A stretch of 42,809 bases of DNA from Clostridia bacterium (GTDB taxonomy: Bacteria; Bacillota; Clostridia; Oscillospirales; QAMX01), in contig JAFQKV010000115.1 in assembly GCA_017414715.1 (NCBI GenBank), forward strand, positions 1-42,809, given 5' to 3'. Of the stretch, positions 27,359-35,386 are shown in pieces. The notes under the pieces were generated by a model that ran no database searches, had not been told where the DNA came from, and saw only the letters and a program-made list of their open reading frames with translations. Made by a program: the position numbers and the translations under genes. Numbering within the stretch: position 1 is the first letter of the stretch; each line of letters starts with the position of its first letter.

Positions 27359-28045
27359 TTATTCCGTTTTTTCTCTTTTTTTGATGACCCTTGCCGGTGT
27401 TCCCACAGCTACGGAGTAGGGCGGGATGGGCTTAACCACGGTGGAACCGCAGCCAACGACCGATCCGTCTCCGATATCCCCGCTGTACATGATGTTGCAG
27501 CCCATGCCAACGTAAACGTCACGGCCAATGACGACCTTTTTGCAGTTGCCGCCCTGGGTAATGATATCCTTATCGGGGTCGGGGAACTTATGGGAATAGG
27601 GCGTGAGGGTGATATTCTGCGCAAAGAGGGTATGATCGCCGATCTCCAGCCCCTTATGGCCGAAAAGCGTGGTTCCGGTGCCGATGTACACATGATCGGC
27701 AATGGTGATATAACCCGTGTCCGCTCTTTCCGTATCAAGATAAACCCGGTGCTGCAGGCTCGTTTTCTCGCCGATGGTAACTCCGCCTTCGCCTCTTGCA
27801 ACGATCGTCACGTCGTCTGCAATGTAAACGCCGTCAGCGATGGAAACCCACTGTGGATTTATGATCTTGACATTTCGGCCAAAGGATACGTTCTCGCCCA
27901 TATGCTTAAGCACGGTTTTATAGTACTGCTTCCGCAATTCGGCTGCATAGGGGGAGGGATCGTTCATAAAGACCGTGCGGTAAAAGCTTTCCCGCGCGTC
28001 CTTATCCATGCCTTCAAAGGCTTCCGTAAACATATAATCACTCAT
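27359..28045 (-). CDS. Maltose/galactoside O-acetyltransferase-like protein
   Basis: A 228-residue left-handed beta-helix acetyltransferase of the LacA/Maa type, using acetyl-CoA on a sugar hydroxyl. The N-terminal helical part is followed by hexapeptide turns (IADGVYIADDVTIVA, ITIADHVYIGTGTTLFG, VVIGRDVYVGMGCNI). The catalytic His lies in the TPYSHKF region, and VGTPARVIKK is the typical end. The ATG at 28045 overlaps the stop of the preceding Gfo/Idh gene (ATGA), which excludes the longer upstream frame. Coupling with the Gfo/Idh gene points to the same sugar. Confidence 0.88.
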   Translation of the reverse strand: MSDYMFTEAFEGMDKDARESFYRTVFMNDPSPYAAELRKQYYKTVLKHMGENVSFGRNVKIINPQWVSIADGVYIADDVTIVARGEGGVTIGEKTSLQHRVYLDTERADTGYITIADHVYIGTGTTLFGHKGLEIGDHTLFAQNITLTPYSHKFPDPDKDIITQGGNCKKVVIGRDVYVGMGCNIMYSGDIGDGSVVGCGSTVVKPIPPYSVAVGTPARVIKKREKTE

Positions 28046-29292
28046 TTCTTTTTCTGATCTTCTTCCCATATACTGCGGATATGCTCGTAGACGGCGGCGG
28101 GCACATCGGGTGTTCCCTTGGACCAAACGGGCAGCAGCTGATCACCCGCTACTTTGGGGTCGGTACAGGCGGTATCGTTGCGCCACTTCTCCCGCTCCGC
28201 GGGATCCCGCAGGTTGGGGATCTGCATGGGCATATTGCCGGCAAGAACAGAACGGTAGGCAAACATACCGGGCAGGAACATATCCATCGCCTCGTAGACA
28301 TCGATGATATCTGCCTCGGGATTTCCAAGGATCTTCTCGGCAAAATTGTACATGGTGTGGAAGTCGCTTCCGCCGTGGCCAAATCCCTTTCCCTCTCCGT
28401 CAACAGCCATCTCGGGCTTGTAGGTGGAGAGGTGCTTGCCGTCATACTGGCCGGAAAACTCATCCACATTGACATGGATGGTCTGTACGCCATCACACTC
28501 TGCATCCTCACGGGAGGACTCGGCTCTGCCCTTGCCGCCGTAGACGGAATACCAGATGGAGCCCTTATAGAGATCGCCGTGGATGGACTTGACGATACCG
28601 CCGTTCTCCAGGGTGATCACCTCCATACCGAGGCTGGCCTTCTTGGCACCGCAGCGCATATCACGCTCGGTGCGAATGCCTTCAAAGCCCACAACGGAAA
28701 CGGGGCGTAAGCCGGTGATGTGGATAAGCGGCCCGATGGAGTGGGTGCAGTAGAAGTTTGCATACATATTGTTGCGCCAATGGTCGGGGTCTCCGTAGGT
28801 TATGCCCGGCCAGATGGGCTCGCAGTTGTGAATATACTCGCCCTCGCCGTACTCAAACTCACCGAGAACACCTTCACGGTAAAGGCGGCGCATCTCATAA
28901 GGCGCAGGCATATAGCAGTAATTTTCTCCGTAGGCATAGATCTTTCCGGTCTGCTCCACACACTCGATGAGCTCCACGGCTTCCTTCATGGTCTGTACGG
29001 GGAGCACCTCGCTGAAAACATGCTTGCCCGCCTTCATGCAGCGGATGGCGAAGGGTGCGTGCTCGTTTGCATAGTTTGCAAGAACAACAGCATCCATATC
29101 GTGGTTGAGGAAGGTCTCAAAATCCGTATAGTAGGCAATCTCCTTGTCGGGATACTTCTCCCGATGCTTATTGAGCAAATCCTCGCGGATATCACAGATG
29201 GCCACAAGCTCCGTATTGTTTGCTTCCGCGGAATATTTGATCATACTTGTGCCGCGAGCTGCGCCGACGACACCGATCTTTACTTTTTTCAT
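28042..29292 (-). CDS. Gfo/Idh/MocA protein resembling the GH109 branch
   Basis: A 416-residue protein with an N-terminal NAD-binding domain (VKIGVVGAARG; AICDIR; VVLANYANEHAPFAIRCM). The usual EKP is replaced by SEVLP, so the catalytic Lys of the dehydrogenases is missing. The following GENYCY, REGVLGEFEYGEGEYIH and YCTHSIGPL resemble the NAD-dependent glycosidases of GH109, which have an EVP motif, an EN-CY motif and a His in a TH-GP motif. This is recalled similarity, not a search. It could be a redox glycosidase or an unusual dehydrogenase. GGGAG before the ATG at 29292 sets the start. No signal peptide is visible, unlike many GH109 enzymes. Confidence 0.78.
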   Translation of the reverse strand: MKKVKIGVVGAARGTSMIKYSAEANNTELVAICDIREDLLNKHREKYPDKEIAYYTDFETFLNHDMDAVVLANYANEHAPFAIRCMKAGKHVFSEVLPVQTMKEAVELIECVEQTGKIYAYGENYCYMPAPYEMRRLYREGVLGEFEYGEGEYIHNCEPIWPGITYGDPDHWRNNMYANFYCTHSIGPLIHITGLRPVSVVGFEGIRTERDMRCGAKKASLGMEVITLENGGIVKSIHGDLYKGSIWYSVYGGKGRAESSREDAECDGVQTIHVNVDEFSGQYDGKHLSTYKPEMAVDGEGKGFGHGGSDFHTMYNFAEKILGNPEADIIDVYEAMDMFLPGMFAYRSVLAGNMPMQIPNLRDPAEREKWRNDTACTDPKVAGDQLLPVWSKGTPDVPAAVYEHIRSIWEEDQKKK

Positions 29293-29383
29293 ACAATATC
29301 TCCCTCCCAAACGATTACATTACCATTTTATCATAATTCCTTCGGTGATATATGAAAAAATTCCACATTATCCGAGAACAAAG

Positions 29384-30070
29384 TTACTTCGCAGCCGGAT
29401 ATTCGTTGCAAAGCAGACGGTAGGGTACCTCGTCCTCCTCAATGGCGGGGAAACGGCCTGCAGGGGGATTGAATCGGTTATCGTTGTTGTCGTCGTTGCA
29501 CTGGCTGACCTCACCAAGAAGCACGGGGCCGGTGCCCTCCTCCACAGCGAAATCGTGGTAGAGATACTGCGGTATATAAATGCTCTCGCCGGGGCAGAGA
29601 CGAATCTGCGTGCCGGCAGGAACGGTATACTTGCGGCCGTCGGTATAGACGGTCACGTCGGATTCATAGTCGATCTCTTCATTGGGCAGAGAATTGTAAA
29701 CGCGGATGAGACAGTTTCCGCCGCCGCGGTTGATGATATCCTCCGTTTTGAACCAATGGAAGTGATTGAGGGCATACTGTCCCTCCTTGAGATACAGCAG
29801 CTTTTCGGCATAAACCTTGGGATACTGATCCTTCATGGCCATATTTCCGTTGCGGGTGGTAATGAGGGAAAAGCCGATCCTGTCAAAGTCACCGGAGCCG
29901 TAATCGGTGATGTCCCAGCCGAGCATGCAGTCACGCACCTCGTCATATTCGTGACCTTTGGTCTGCCATTCCTCGGGGGTAAAATGGCAGAAGGGGGGCA
30001 GATAGCAGCAATGCTTCTCGCACATGGCCTCCAGCTCACGCAGCGCGCGGTTGATCTCACTTCTCTTCAT
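29384..30070 (-). CDS. D-lyxose ketol-isomerase-like cupin (YdaE family)
   Basis: A 228-residue cupin resembling D-lyxose isomerases (D-lyxose to D-xylulose, often also D-mannose to D-fructose). Metal-binding residues are visible as NHFHWFKTEDIINRGGG (two His and a Glu) and YHDF further on (the last His, in PQYLYHDFAVEEG). The length matches the family. AAGGAG lies 8 bases before the ATG at 30070, chosen over an in-frame start six codons earlier. It is the promoter-proximal gene of the three-gene cassette, with a 91-base gap to the Gfo/Idh gene. The true sugar may be a related aldose. Confidence 0.85.
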   Translation of the reverse strand: MKRSEINRALRELEAMCEKHCCYLPPFCHFTPEEWQTKGHEYDEVRDCMLGWDITDYGSGDFDRIGFSLITTRNGNMAMKDQYPKVYAEKLLYLKEGQYALNHFHWFKTEDIINRGGGNCLIRVYNSLPNEEIDYESDVTVYTDGRKYTVPAGTQIRLCPGESIYIPQYLYHDFAVEEGTGPVLLGEVSQCNDDNNDNRFNPPAGRFPAIEEDEVPYRLLCNEYPAAK

Positions 30071-30105
30071 GGGCATATCTCCTTGCAAGGTGTTTTCTAC
30101 ATATA

Positions 30106-30133
30106 ATTATACATAAATCTCCCCGCCACGCAA
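30106..30133 (-). promoter_or_regulatory. Promoter of the lyxose isomerase cassette
   Basis: The minus strand reads TTGCGT (30133-30128), 16 bases, TATAAT (30111-30106), 36 bases before the ATG. Confidence 0.65.
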
Positions 30134-30165
30134 GTACCTATTTGAAATAATTCCCTGCGCATAAA

Positions 30166-30199
30166 AAAACATGCGCAGAGATCACTCTGCGCATGTTTT
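30166..30199. terminator. Hairpin terminator after the repeat protein gene
   Basis: A perfect 15-bp stem (30166-30180 with 30185-30199), loop ATCA, with A/T-rich outer ends on both sides. It closes the minus-strand gene at 30204-30905 and insulates the lyxose isomerase promoter downstream. Confidence 0.9.
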
Positions 30200-30203
30200 A
30201 CGG

Positions 30204-30905
30204 TTAGATGTTGGGGTTTCCGGAAATAAACTTGAATATGTCATTGAGCATGGGCATCGACTCCTCCGGCGTATCCGAATTTGCCAGCGCCTGAATCACT
30301 TCTGACATAAGTGCCATTCGGTCGGTCGTTCTTGCCTGCGTCGGGATCGGCGGCTTACCCGTCCAACCCATATCGGCGTTCGGCTTCTCGGGCCGCAGAT
30401 ATTTGTACATCTGCCGGTACATCTCGATGAGCAGCTGATTGGTCCGCTCCCGCGCCTTTACCACCTCGGCAATGGCGCGTGCCTGCTCTCCTGTACTAAC
30501 ATCGCCCGGGCCTTTGGATTCCAGGCTCGTGAGCTTTGCCAGTGCCTCCGTCAGATAAGCCGTATCACGGGAAACCGCATCCAATCTCTCCAGCGCGTGT
30601 TCGACTGTAAATCTGGACACTGTTTTCTGCTCTGCTGCTTCGGGAGTTTTCTGCTCTGCTGCTTCGGGAGTTTTGTGCTCTACTACTTCGGGAATGCTCT
30701 GCTCAACAACTTCATTTATCATATTTTCTGACATTGTTTTGTCCTCCAATTTCATTTTTGGCGGACACGCAAGGCATATGGTGTTTTCGTCTATGAAGCG
30801 TGCCCTGCCACTTTTAACAAGACCTTTCGCCCTCTTGGGGTAGGTCGCCTCATATTTATTTCCTTGTTCATCTACAACAAAAATGTTTTTTTCGATGGGT
30901 ATCAT
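30204..30905 (-). CDS. Hypothetical protein with an RRXRR-like N-terminus and tandem octapeptides
   Basis: A 233-residue protein of unknown function. Residues 1-50 (VVDEQGNKYEATYPKRAKGL, then SGRARFIDENTICLACPP) recall the RRXRR-type strand found at the N-terminus of some mobile-element nucleases; this resemblance is tentative. Residues about 65-97 are four octapeptide units of the form (A/V)(A/V)EQKTPE. The rest is charged, probably helical, with ESKGPGDVSTGEQARAIAEV. There is no signal peptide or membrane segment. AAGGGG touches the ATG, closer than usual, so initiation may be weak or the start wrong. A promoter lies upstream and a terminator follows, so it is a single-gene unit. Confidence 0.6.
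   Translation of the reverse strand: MIPIEKNIFVVDEQGNKYEATYPKRAKGLVKSGRARFIDENTICLACPPKMKLEDKTMSENMINEVVEQSIPEVVEHKTPEAAEQKTPEAAEQKTVSRFTVEHALERLDAVSRDTAYLTEALAKLTSLESKGPGDVSTGEQARAIAEVVKARERTNQLLIEMYRQMYKYLRPEKPNADMGWTGKPPIPTQARTTDRMALMSEVIQALANSDTPEESMPMLNDIFKFISGNPNI
30623..30713. repeat. Tandem 24-bp coding repeats
   Basis: Two identical 24-base units (30623-30646, 30647-30670) are followed by a diverged third (30671-30694) and a partial fourth (30695-30713). They encode octapeptides in frame. Unit gain or loss would change the protein by eight residues without a frameshift. Confidence 0.85.
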
Positions 30906-30968
30906 CCCCTTATTGTAAATGCGTGATGCCGTTTTTTGCTATGGGTGCCGTCCCCGATCACAAGTACA

Positions 30969-30997
30969 AGTATAGCATACATTGCAGAAATATGCAA
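30969..30997 (-). promoter_or_regulatory. Promoter of the repeat protein gene
   Basis: The minus strand reads TTGCAT (30997-30992), 17 bases, TATACT (30974-30969). It lies only 8 bases from the -35 box of the divergent GNAT promoter. Confidence 0.65.
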
Positions 30998-31005
30998 CAG
31001 GAATC

Positions 31006-31034
31006 TTGACAAGCCGCGTTATCCGTGTTATGTT
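31006..31034 (+). promoter_or_regulatory. Promoter of the GNAT gene
   Basis: TTGACA (31006-31011), 17 bases, TATGTT (31029-31034), 28 bases before the ATG. Confidence 0.7.
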
Positions 31035-31062
31035 ACCCCTGTCGGACAAAGGAGATCGAAAC

Positions 31063-31599
31063 ATGAACTTATACACCGAAAGGCTGCTTCTGCGCCCATG
31101 GCGGGAAAGCGATGCCGAAATGCTCTATACCCACGCCCGTGATCCGGAGATCGGGCCCCGCTGCGGGTGGATGCCGCACACTTCCCGCGAAAACAGTCTC
31201 GCGGTCATCCGCACGGTGCTTTGCCGTCCCAACTGCTGGGCGATCGTCCTGCGGGAGACAGATGAAGTCATTGGCTCCGTCAGCCTCATGCAGGGTGAGG
31301 CCGCCCACGCGCCCCTTGCGGAAGGCGAGGCAGAGATCGGCTACTGGCTTGCACGCCCCTACTGGGGACAGGGGCTGATGCCGGAGACCGTCCGGCGGGT
31401 GATCCGCTACGCCTTTGACAAGCTTTCCTGCACCGCGCTCTGGTGCGGATTTCATGACGGAAACGAGCAGTCCCGCCGTGTCGGGGAAAAGTGCGGTTTT
31501 CGTTATCATCACACGAACCGTCTGGAGTTTATCCCCCAGCTCGGGTGTCACAGGCAGGTGCATTACACACGGCTCCTGCCAACCGAAAAGCAAGCATAA
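31063..31599 (+). CDS. GNAT-family N-acetyltransferase (RimJ/RimL-like)
   Basis: A 178-residue acetyltransferase. The N-terminal MNLYTERLLLRPWRESDAEM is typical of the RimJ/RimL group that acetylates protein N-termini or small amines. EIGYWLARPYWGQGLMPE contains the acetyl-CoA pyrophosphate loop (QGLMPE), and NEQSRRVGEKCGFRY is the C-terminal signature. AAAGGAGAT 6 bases before the ATG at 31063 fixes the start; an earlier in-frame ATG at 30982 lies upstream of the promoter. The substrate is not predictable. It has its own promoter. Confidence 0.88.
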   Translation: MNLYTERLLLRPWRESDAEMLYTHARDPEIGPRCGWMPHTSRENSLAVIRTVLCRPNCWAIVLRETDEVIGSVSLMQGEAAHAPLAEGEAEIGYWLARPYWGQGLMPETVRRVIRYAFDKLSCTALWCGFHDGNEQSRRVGEKCGFRYHHTNRLEFIPQLGCHRQVHYTRLLPTEKQA

Positions 31600-31670
31600 G
31601 AAACTGGCACGAAAGGATCTCCCTGCCTGATTTATCTTGTTTCTTCCGGACATATTTACAGTGCGATTTT

Positions 31671-31701
31671 GTTATTATTTTCCCGATATTCTGCATACAA
31701 T
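31671..31701 (+). promoter_or_regulatory. Candidate sigma-E promoter of spoIIID
   Basis: CATACAAT (31694-31701) matches the mother-cell sigma-E -10 consensus. GTTATTATT (31671-31679), 14 bases earlier, is an acceptable -35. It lies 30 bases before the spoIIID GTG; spoIIID is a sigma-E gene in Bacillus. Confidence 0.6.
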
Positions 31702-31731
31702 GTAACATCATCTGTATGCAGGAGGGTCGCA

Positions 31732-31986
31732 GTGAAAGGACAGCCGGAGGATCGGGCGATCACCCTCGCCCATTACATAGTTGAAAAGGGAGCCACCGTG
31801 CGCGCCGCGGCAAAAGAATACGGCATATCCAAAAGCACGGTGCATAAGGACGTAACCGCGCGCCTGGAAAGGCTGGATCCGACACTATTCCGGAAAGTTC
31901 GGCAAGTGCTGGATATCAATCGGGATGAGCGCCACATTCGCGGCGGTGCCGCCACCCGGGAAAAATATCTGGGACGGCAGGAATAA
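31732..31986 (+). CDS. spoIIID: Sporulation transcriptional regulator SpoIIID
   Basis: An 84-residue DNA-binding protein that switches gene expression in the mother cell after engulfment, activating or repressing sigma-E genes. RAITLAHYIVEKGATVRAAA followed by KEYGISKSTVHKDVTARL is the helix-turn-helix, and NRDERHIRGGAATREKY is the conserved basic C-terminal helix. Length and order match the family. GGAGGG 5 bases before the GTG at 31732 sets the start; the frame is open upstream but without signals. It has a sigma-E-like promoter and is followed by an 11-bp hairpin. Confidence 0.95.
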   Translation: MKGQPEDRAITLAHYIVEKGATVRAAAKEYGISKSTVHKDVTARLERLDPTLFRKVRQVLDINRDERHIRGGAATREKYLGRQE

Positions 31987-31997
31987 AGCAAAACGCA

Positions 31998-32029
31998 GCG
32001 GCAGACAGACCATCGCATCTGTCTGCCGC
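31998..32029 (+). terminator. Hairpin after spoIIID
   Basis: An 11-bp stem (31998-32008 with 32019-32029) and a 10-base loop, followed by ATTGTTGT, which is only a weak T-tract. It lies 11 bases after the spoIIID stop. Confidence 0.6.
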
Positions 32030-32087
32030 ATTGTTGTATATGATTTATGAAGATTTCTTTGAGATTGTCGATTTTTGCAAAGAGCTG

Positions 32088-32096
32088 TGGTATAAT
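32088..32096 (+). promoter_or_regulatory. Extended -10 promoter of ispDF
   Basis: TGGTATAAT (32088-32096) is an extended -10. A poor -35 (TTGTCG) is 20 bases upstream. It lies 52 bases before the ispDF ATG. Confidence 0.55.
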
Positions 32097-32148
32097 ATAA
32101 GGCAAAGAATTCACATGCCCGCACCACAGACAAGGAGGAGGTTTTCAA

Positions 32149-33309
32149 ATGCCGCAGTTTGATACGCACGCCTGCACATGCATCGTTGCCGCGGCAGGCT
32201 CATCCCGCAGAAACGGCGGCGAGGACAAGCTTTTTGCTCCGCTATGCGGACATTCCGTCCTGTGGCGAACTCTCTCCGCACTCAATTCCACCGCCTCCGT
32301 GCGGGATCTTGTGGTGGTCACACGGGAATGCTCCCGCGACCGGGTCGATGCGCTGTGTGCAGAGGTACTGACAAAGCCCTACACCGTCATTCTTGGCGGA
32401 AGCACGCGGGCAGAAAGTGTCCGACTCGGTCTTTCCGCCGCAACAGAATCCCTTGTTGCGATCCATGACGGTGCCCGCCCCCTCGTCGCTGTTCATGATA
32501 TTGAAACAGTTATCGCAGAAGCGGCGGCCTGCGGTGCCGCGACCCTTGCCGTCCCCGCGCGGGATACCGTCAAATCCGTGACGGAGGGCATCATCCGTGA
32601 AACCCCCGACCGCAGCCTTCTTTGGAACGCGCAGACCCCGCAGGTCTTCGACCGTGATCTTCTTACCCGGGGCTATGACGCGCTTCTTTCACGGGGAAAT
32701 GTTCCCACGGACGACTGCTCCGCTGCTGAGGCTGCGGGGGCAGAGGTCCACATCGTGGAGGGCAGTCCCCGCAACATCAAGATCACAACACCGGAGGATT
32801 TTATCATCGCACGTGCATTTTTAGATATGCCGTCCTGTCGGATCGGCCACGGCTATGACGTTCACCGCCTTGTTGAAGGCCGCAGGCTCATTCTGGGCGG
32901 CGTGGATATCCCCTACGAAAAAGGGCTTCTCGGCCACAGCGATGCCGATGTGCTGACCCACGCCGTGGCGGATGCCCTGCTCGGCGCCCTTGCGCTCGGT
33001 GATATCGGAAAACATTTTCCGGATACCGATCCCGCCTATGCCGGCGCGGACAGCCTGAAGCTTTTGTCCTGCGTTGCGGCCCTTTGCCGCGGGAATGGCT
33101 ACCGCACCTCCTCCGTGGATGCTACGGTGCTCTGCCAGCGGCCGAAGCTTGCACCGCACATTGCGGAGATGCGGGAGAATATTGCCGCGGCCATCGGCAT
33201 TTCCGCCGATCGCGTTTCCGTCAAAGCTACCACGGAAGAGGGGCTTGGCTTCACCGGCGAGGGAGCCGGCATTGCCGCCCACGCCGTATGCATGATGGAG
33301 CTTTTGTGA
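32149..33309 (+). CDS. ispDF: Bifunctional IspD/IspF isoprenoid enzyme
   Basis: A 386-residue fusion of two MEP-pathway enzymes. Residues 1-223 are IspD (MEP cytidylyltransferase) with the CTP-binding [23 protein letters not shown] and [10 protein letters not shown]. Residues about 227-386 are IspF (MEcPP synthase) with GHGYDVHRL, which holds the zinc Asp and His, [19 protein letters not shown] and [14 protein letters not shown]. The intervening IspE is not fused. Such fusions are well known in some proteobacteria and in some Firmicutes. GGAGG lies 12 bases before the ATG. The stop overlaps the next gene's ATG by one base. Confidence 0.95.
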   Translation: MPQFDTHACTCIVAAAGSSRRNGGEDKLFAPLCGHSVLWRTLSALNSTASVRDLVVVTRECSRDRVDALCAEVLTKPYTVILGGSTRAESVRLGLSAATESLVAIHDGARPLVAVHDIETVIAEAAACGAATLAVPARDTVKSVTEGIIRETPDRSLLWNAQTPQVFDRDLLTRGYDALLSRGNVPTDDCSAAEAAGAEVHIVEGSPRNIKITTPEDFIIARAFLDMPSCRIGHGYDVHRLVEGRRLILGGVDIPYEKGLLGHSDADVLTHAVADALLGALALGDIGKHFPDTDPAYAGADSLKLLSCVAALCRGNGYRTSSVDATVLCQRPKLAPHIAEMRENIAAAIGISADRVSVKATTEEGLGFTGEGAGIAAHAVCMMELL

Positions 33310-35357
33310 TGCGGCCGGAGCTGCTTGCTCCCGCAGGGAGCTTTGAGGCCCTGCGGGCCGCCGTCGAGGCGGGCGCAGATGCCGTATATATGGCAGGACC
33401 GGAATTCAATGCCCGCCGCAATGCCAAAAATTTCACCGAAGATGAGCTGCGCGAGGCGCTGCTCTACTGCCGTGAACGGGGCGTTCGAACGCACATCACC
33501 CTGAATATTCTGCTGACCGATGCAGAGCTTCCCTCCGCCCTTGCCTACGCGGAAAAGCTCGCGGCATTCGGCGCCGATGCACTTATCGTTGCTGATGTCG
33601 GCGTTGCGCGTCTTCTTTCGGCCCTGCTTCCCGATATGGCTCTGCATGCCAGCACCCAGATGACCCTTTGCAATACCGAAGGTGTCCGCATCGCGGCAGG
33701 GCTCGGCTTTCAGCGCGCCGTGCTTTCCCGGGAGCTGAGTCTTGAAGACATCCGCGAGATCACCCGGAACGGCGGGCTAGAAACGGAGGTCTTTGCCCAC
33801 GGCGCTCTGTGCATGTGCTATTCCGGACAGTGCTACATGTCCGCGCTCATCGGCCGCCGCAGCGGTAACCGCGGCCTGTGTGCCCAGCCCTGCCGCCTTC
33901 CCTACCGTCTGCCCGGCAGCGAACAGAATGAATACCCTTTAAGTCTGAAAGACCTCAACCTTTCCCGGCATCTTTCGGCGCTTTCCGATGCGGGCGTATC
34001 CTCTTTGAAGATCGAGGGCCGCATGAAGAGTCCTGCCTACGTTTCCGCGGTCACCGGTGTGTATGCTGCCTGTCTGGATGACATGCGTGCCGCAACACAG
34101 GAGGAACAACAGCTTTTGGCAGATGCCTTCTCCCGTGACGGCTTTACCGATGGTTATTTCAATGACCGGCGCGGTGCCCACATGTTCGGCACCCGCAAGG
34201 ATGATGCCGTGCGGCTTTCGGACTACGTTTCCCGCGAGGGACATGAAACACCGCGTGTCAATGTGACGCTTACTCTTTCCGGACGTGTCGGCGCGCCCCT
34301 TCGACTGCAGGCGACCGACGGGATCCGGACTGTAGCGCTCTCCGGTGACATTCTATCACCTGCACGCACAATACTCTCCCCGGATCGGATCATCGATGCC
34401 CTATGTGCCACCGGCGGAACGCCCTACCGGGCACAGGCGGAGCTTATGGTTGATGAATCCGCTCATGTGCCGCTCTCTGCCGTCAAGGCACTGCGGCGCG
34501 ATGCACTGATGCGATTGTCCGCCGCCCGCCGCGAAGTTCCCGCGCCGAGGATTGGGGCACTTCCGGAACCGCTTCCCACCCTTCCCTCGCAGACGCGCGG
34601 CTATACCGTGTTTGTCGAAAAAGCGGAGCAGATCACCGACACGGTGCTCTCCCTTTCCCCCCGTTGCATTGCCCTGCCGCTGGAGGCCTTTTCCGAAGGT
34701 ATTCCGCTTCCGACGGATGTTGCCCTCGCCGCGGTCATGCCGACCGTTGCCCGGCCGGGCGAGATGGAGAACGTCCGCCGCCTCGCCCATTCCGCCAAAA
34801 AGAGGGGCGCACGGTTTGCCTATATCTCCAACCTCGGCATGATTGAGGCGGCGCAGGCGGCCGGTTTGATCCTCTGCGGCGATACGGGGCTCAACCTCTT
34901 CAATTCGCCTGCGGCGGACACCTTTGCGGAGCTCGGTTTCTCCGCCCTCACCGTGTCCTTTGAGCTGCCGCTCGCCTCCATGAAGGGCTTGCGCTCCTCT
35001 CTCCCGCTGGAGGCCGTTGCCTACGGCCATCTGCCGGGTATGATCTGCGAGAACTGTATTCTCAAAAACGGCGGCATCTGCGGCACCTGCGGTGAGGCCA
35101 GACTTTCCGACCGCATGGGGGCGGAATTTCCCGTCCTGAAGGGCTTCGGCTGCCGCAGCCGCATCCTCAACGCCCATGTTCTGTGGCTGCCCGACCGGCA
35201 GGAGGAGCTTTACCGCGCGGGGATCTCCCTGCTGCGGCTGCAATTTACCACAGAAACGCCGGAAGAAGTTGACAGAACTGTCCGCGCATATCTGCAGGAT
35301 TCCGGTACAGCACCGAAAAACTTTACCCGCGGCCTCTATTTCCGGCCACTGGCATAA
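33309..35357 (+). CDS. U32 family peptidase / RlhA-like rRNA hydroxylase
   Basis: A 682-residue member of peptidase family U32 with the C-terminal DUF3656-type extension, the architecture of E. coli RlhA (23S rRNA C2501 hydroxylation). [15 protein letters not shown] opens the barrel, DAVYMAGPEFNARRNAKNF is typical, and CMCYSGQCYMSA with GNRGLCAQPCRLPY gives four conserved Cys, likely Fe-S ligands. SSLKIEGRMKSPAYVS follows. A later cluster CENCILKNGGICGTCG adds more Cys. The TGATG overlap with ispDF puts the start at 33309. Proteolysis has not been shown for most U32 proteins, so an RNA-modifying role is more likely. Confidence 0.88.
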   Translation: MRPELLAPAGSFEALRAAVEAGADAVYMAGPEFNARRNAKNFTEDELREALLYCRERGVRTHITLNILLTDAELPSALAYAEKLAAFGADALIVADVGVARLLSALLPDMALHASTQMTLCNTEGVRIAAGLGFQRAVLSRELSLEDIREITRNGGLETEVFAHGALCMCYSGQCYMSALIGRRSGNRGLCAQPCRLPYRLPGSEQNEYPLSLKDLNLSRHLSALSDAGVSSLKIEGRMKSPAYVSAVTGVYAACLDDMRAATQEEQQLLADAFSRDGFTDGYFNDRRGAHMFGTRKDDAVRLSDYVSREGHETPRVNVTLTLSGRVGAPLRLQATDGIRTVALSGDILSPARTILSPDRIIDALCATGGTPYRAQAELMVDESAHVPLSAVKALRRDALMRLSAARREVPAPRIGALPEPLPTLPSQTRGYTVFVEKAEQITDTVLSLSPRCIALPLEAFSEGIPLPTDVALAAVMPTVARPGEMENVRRLAHSAKKRGARFAYISNLGMIEAAQAAGLILCGDTGLNLFNSPAADTFAELGFSALTVSFELPLASMKGLRSSLPLEAVAYGHLPGMICENCILKNGGICGTCGEARLSDRMGAEFPVLKGFGCRSRILNAHVLWLPDRQEELYRAGISLLRLQFTTETPEEVDRTVRAYLQDSGTAPKNFTRGLYFRPLA

Positions 35358-35386
35358 AACATACCGAAAGAAGGAAAACTCAAAGC

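Noticed and set aside
30623-30713. Tandem 24-base repeats as a CRISPR array
   Set aside because: The units are contiguous without spacers and are in frame inside a coding region.
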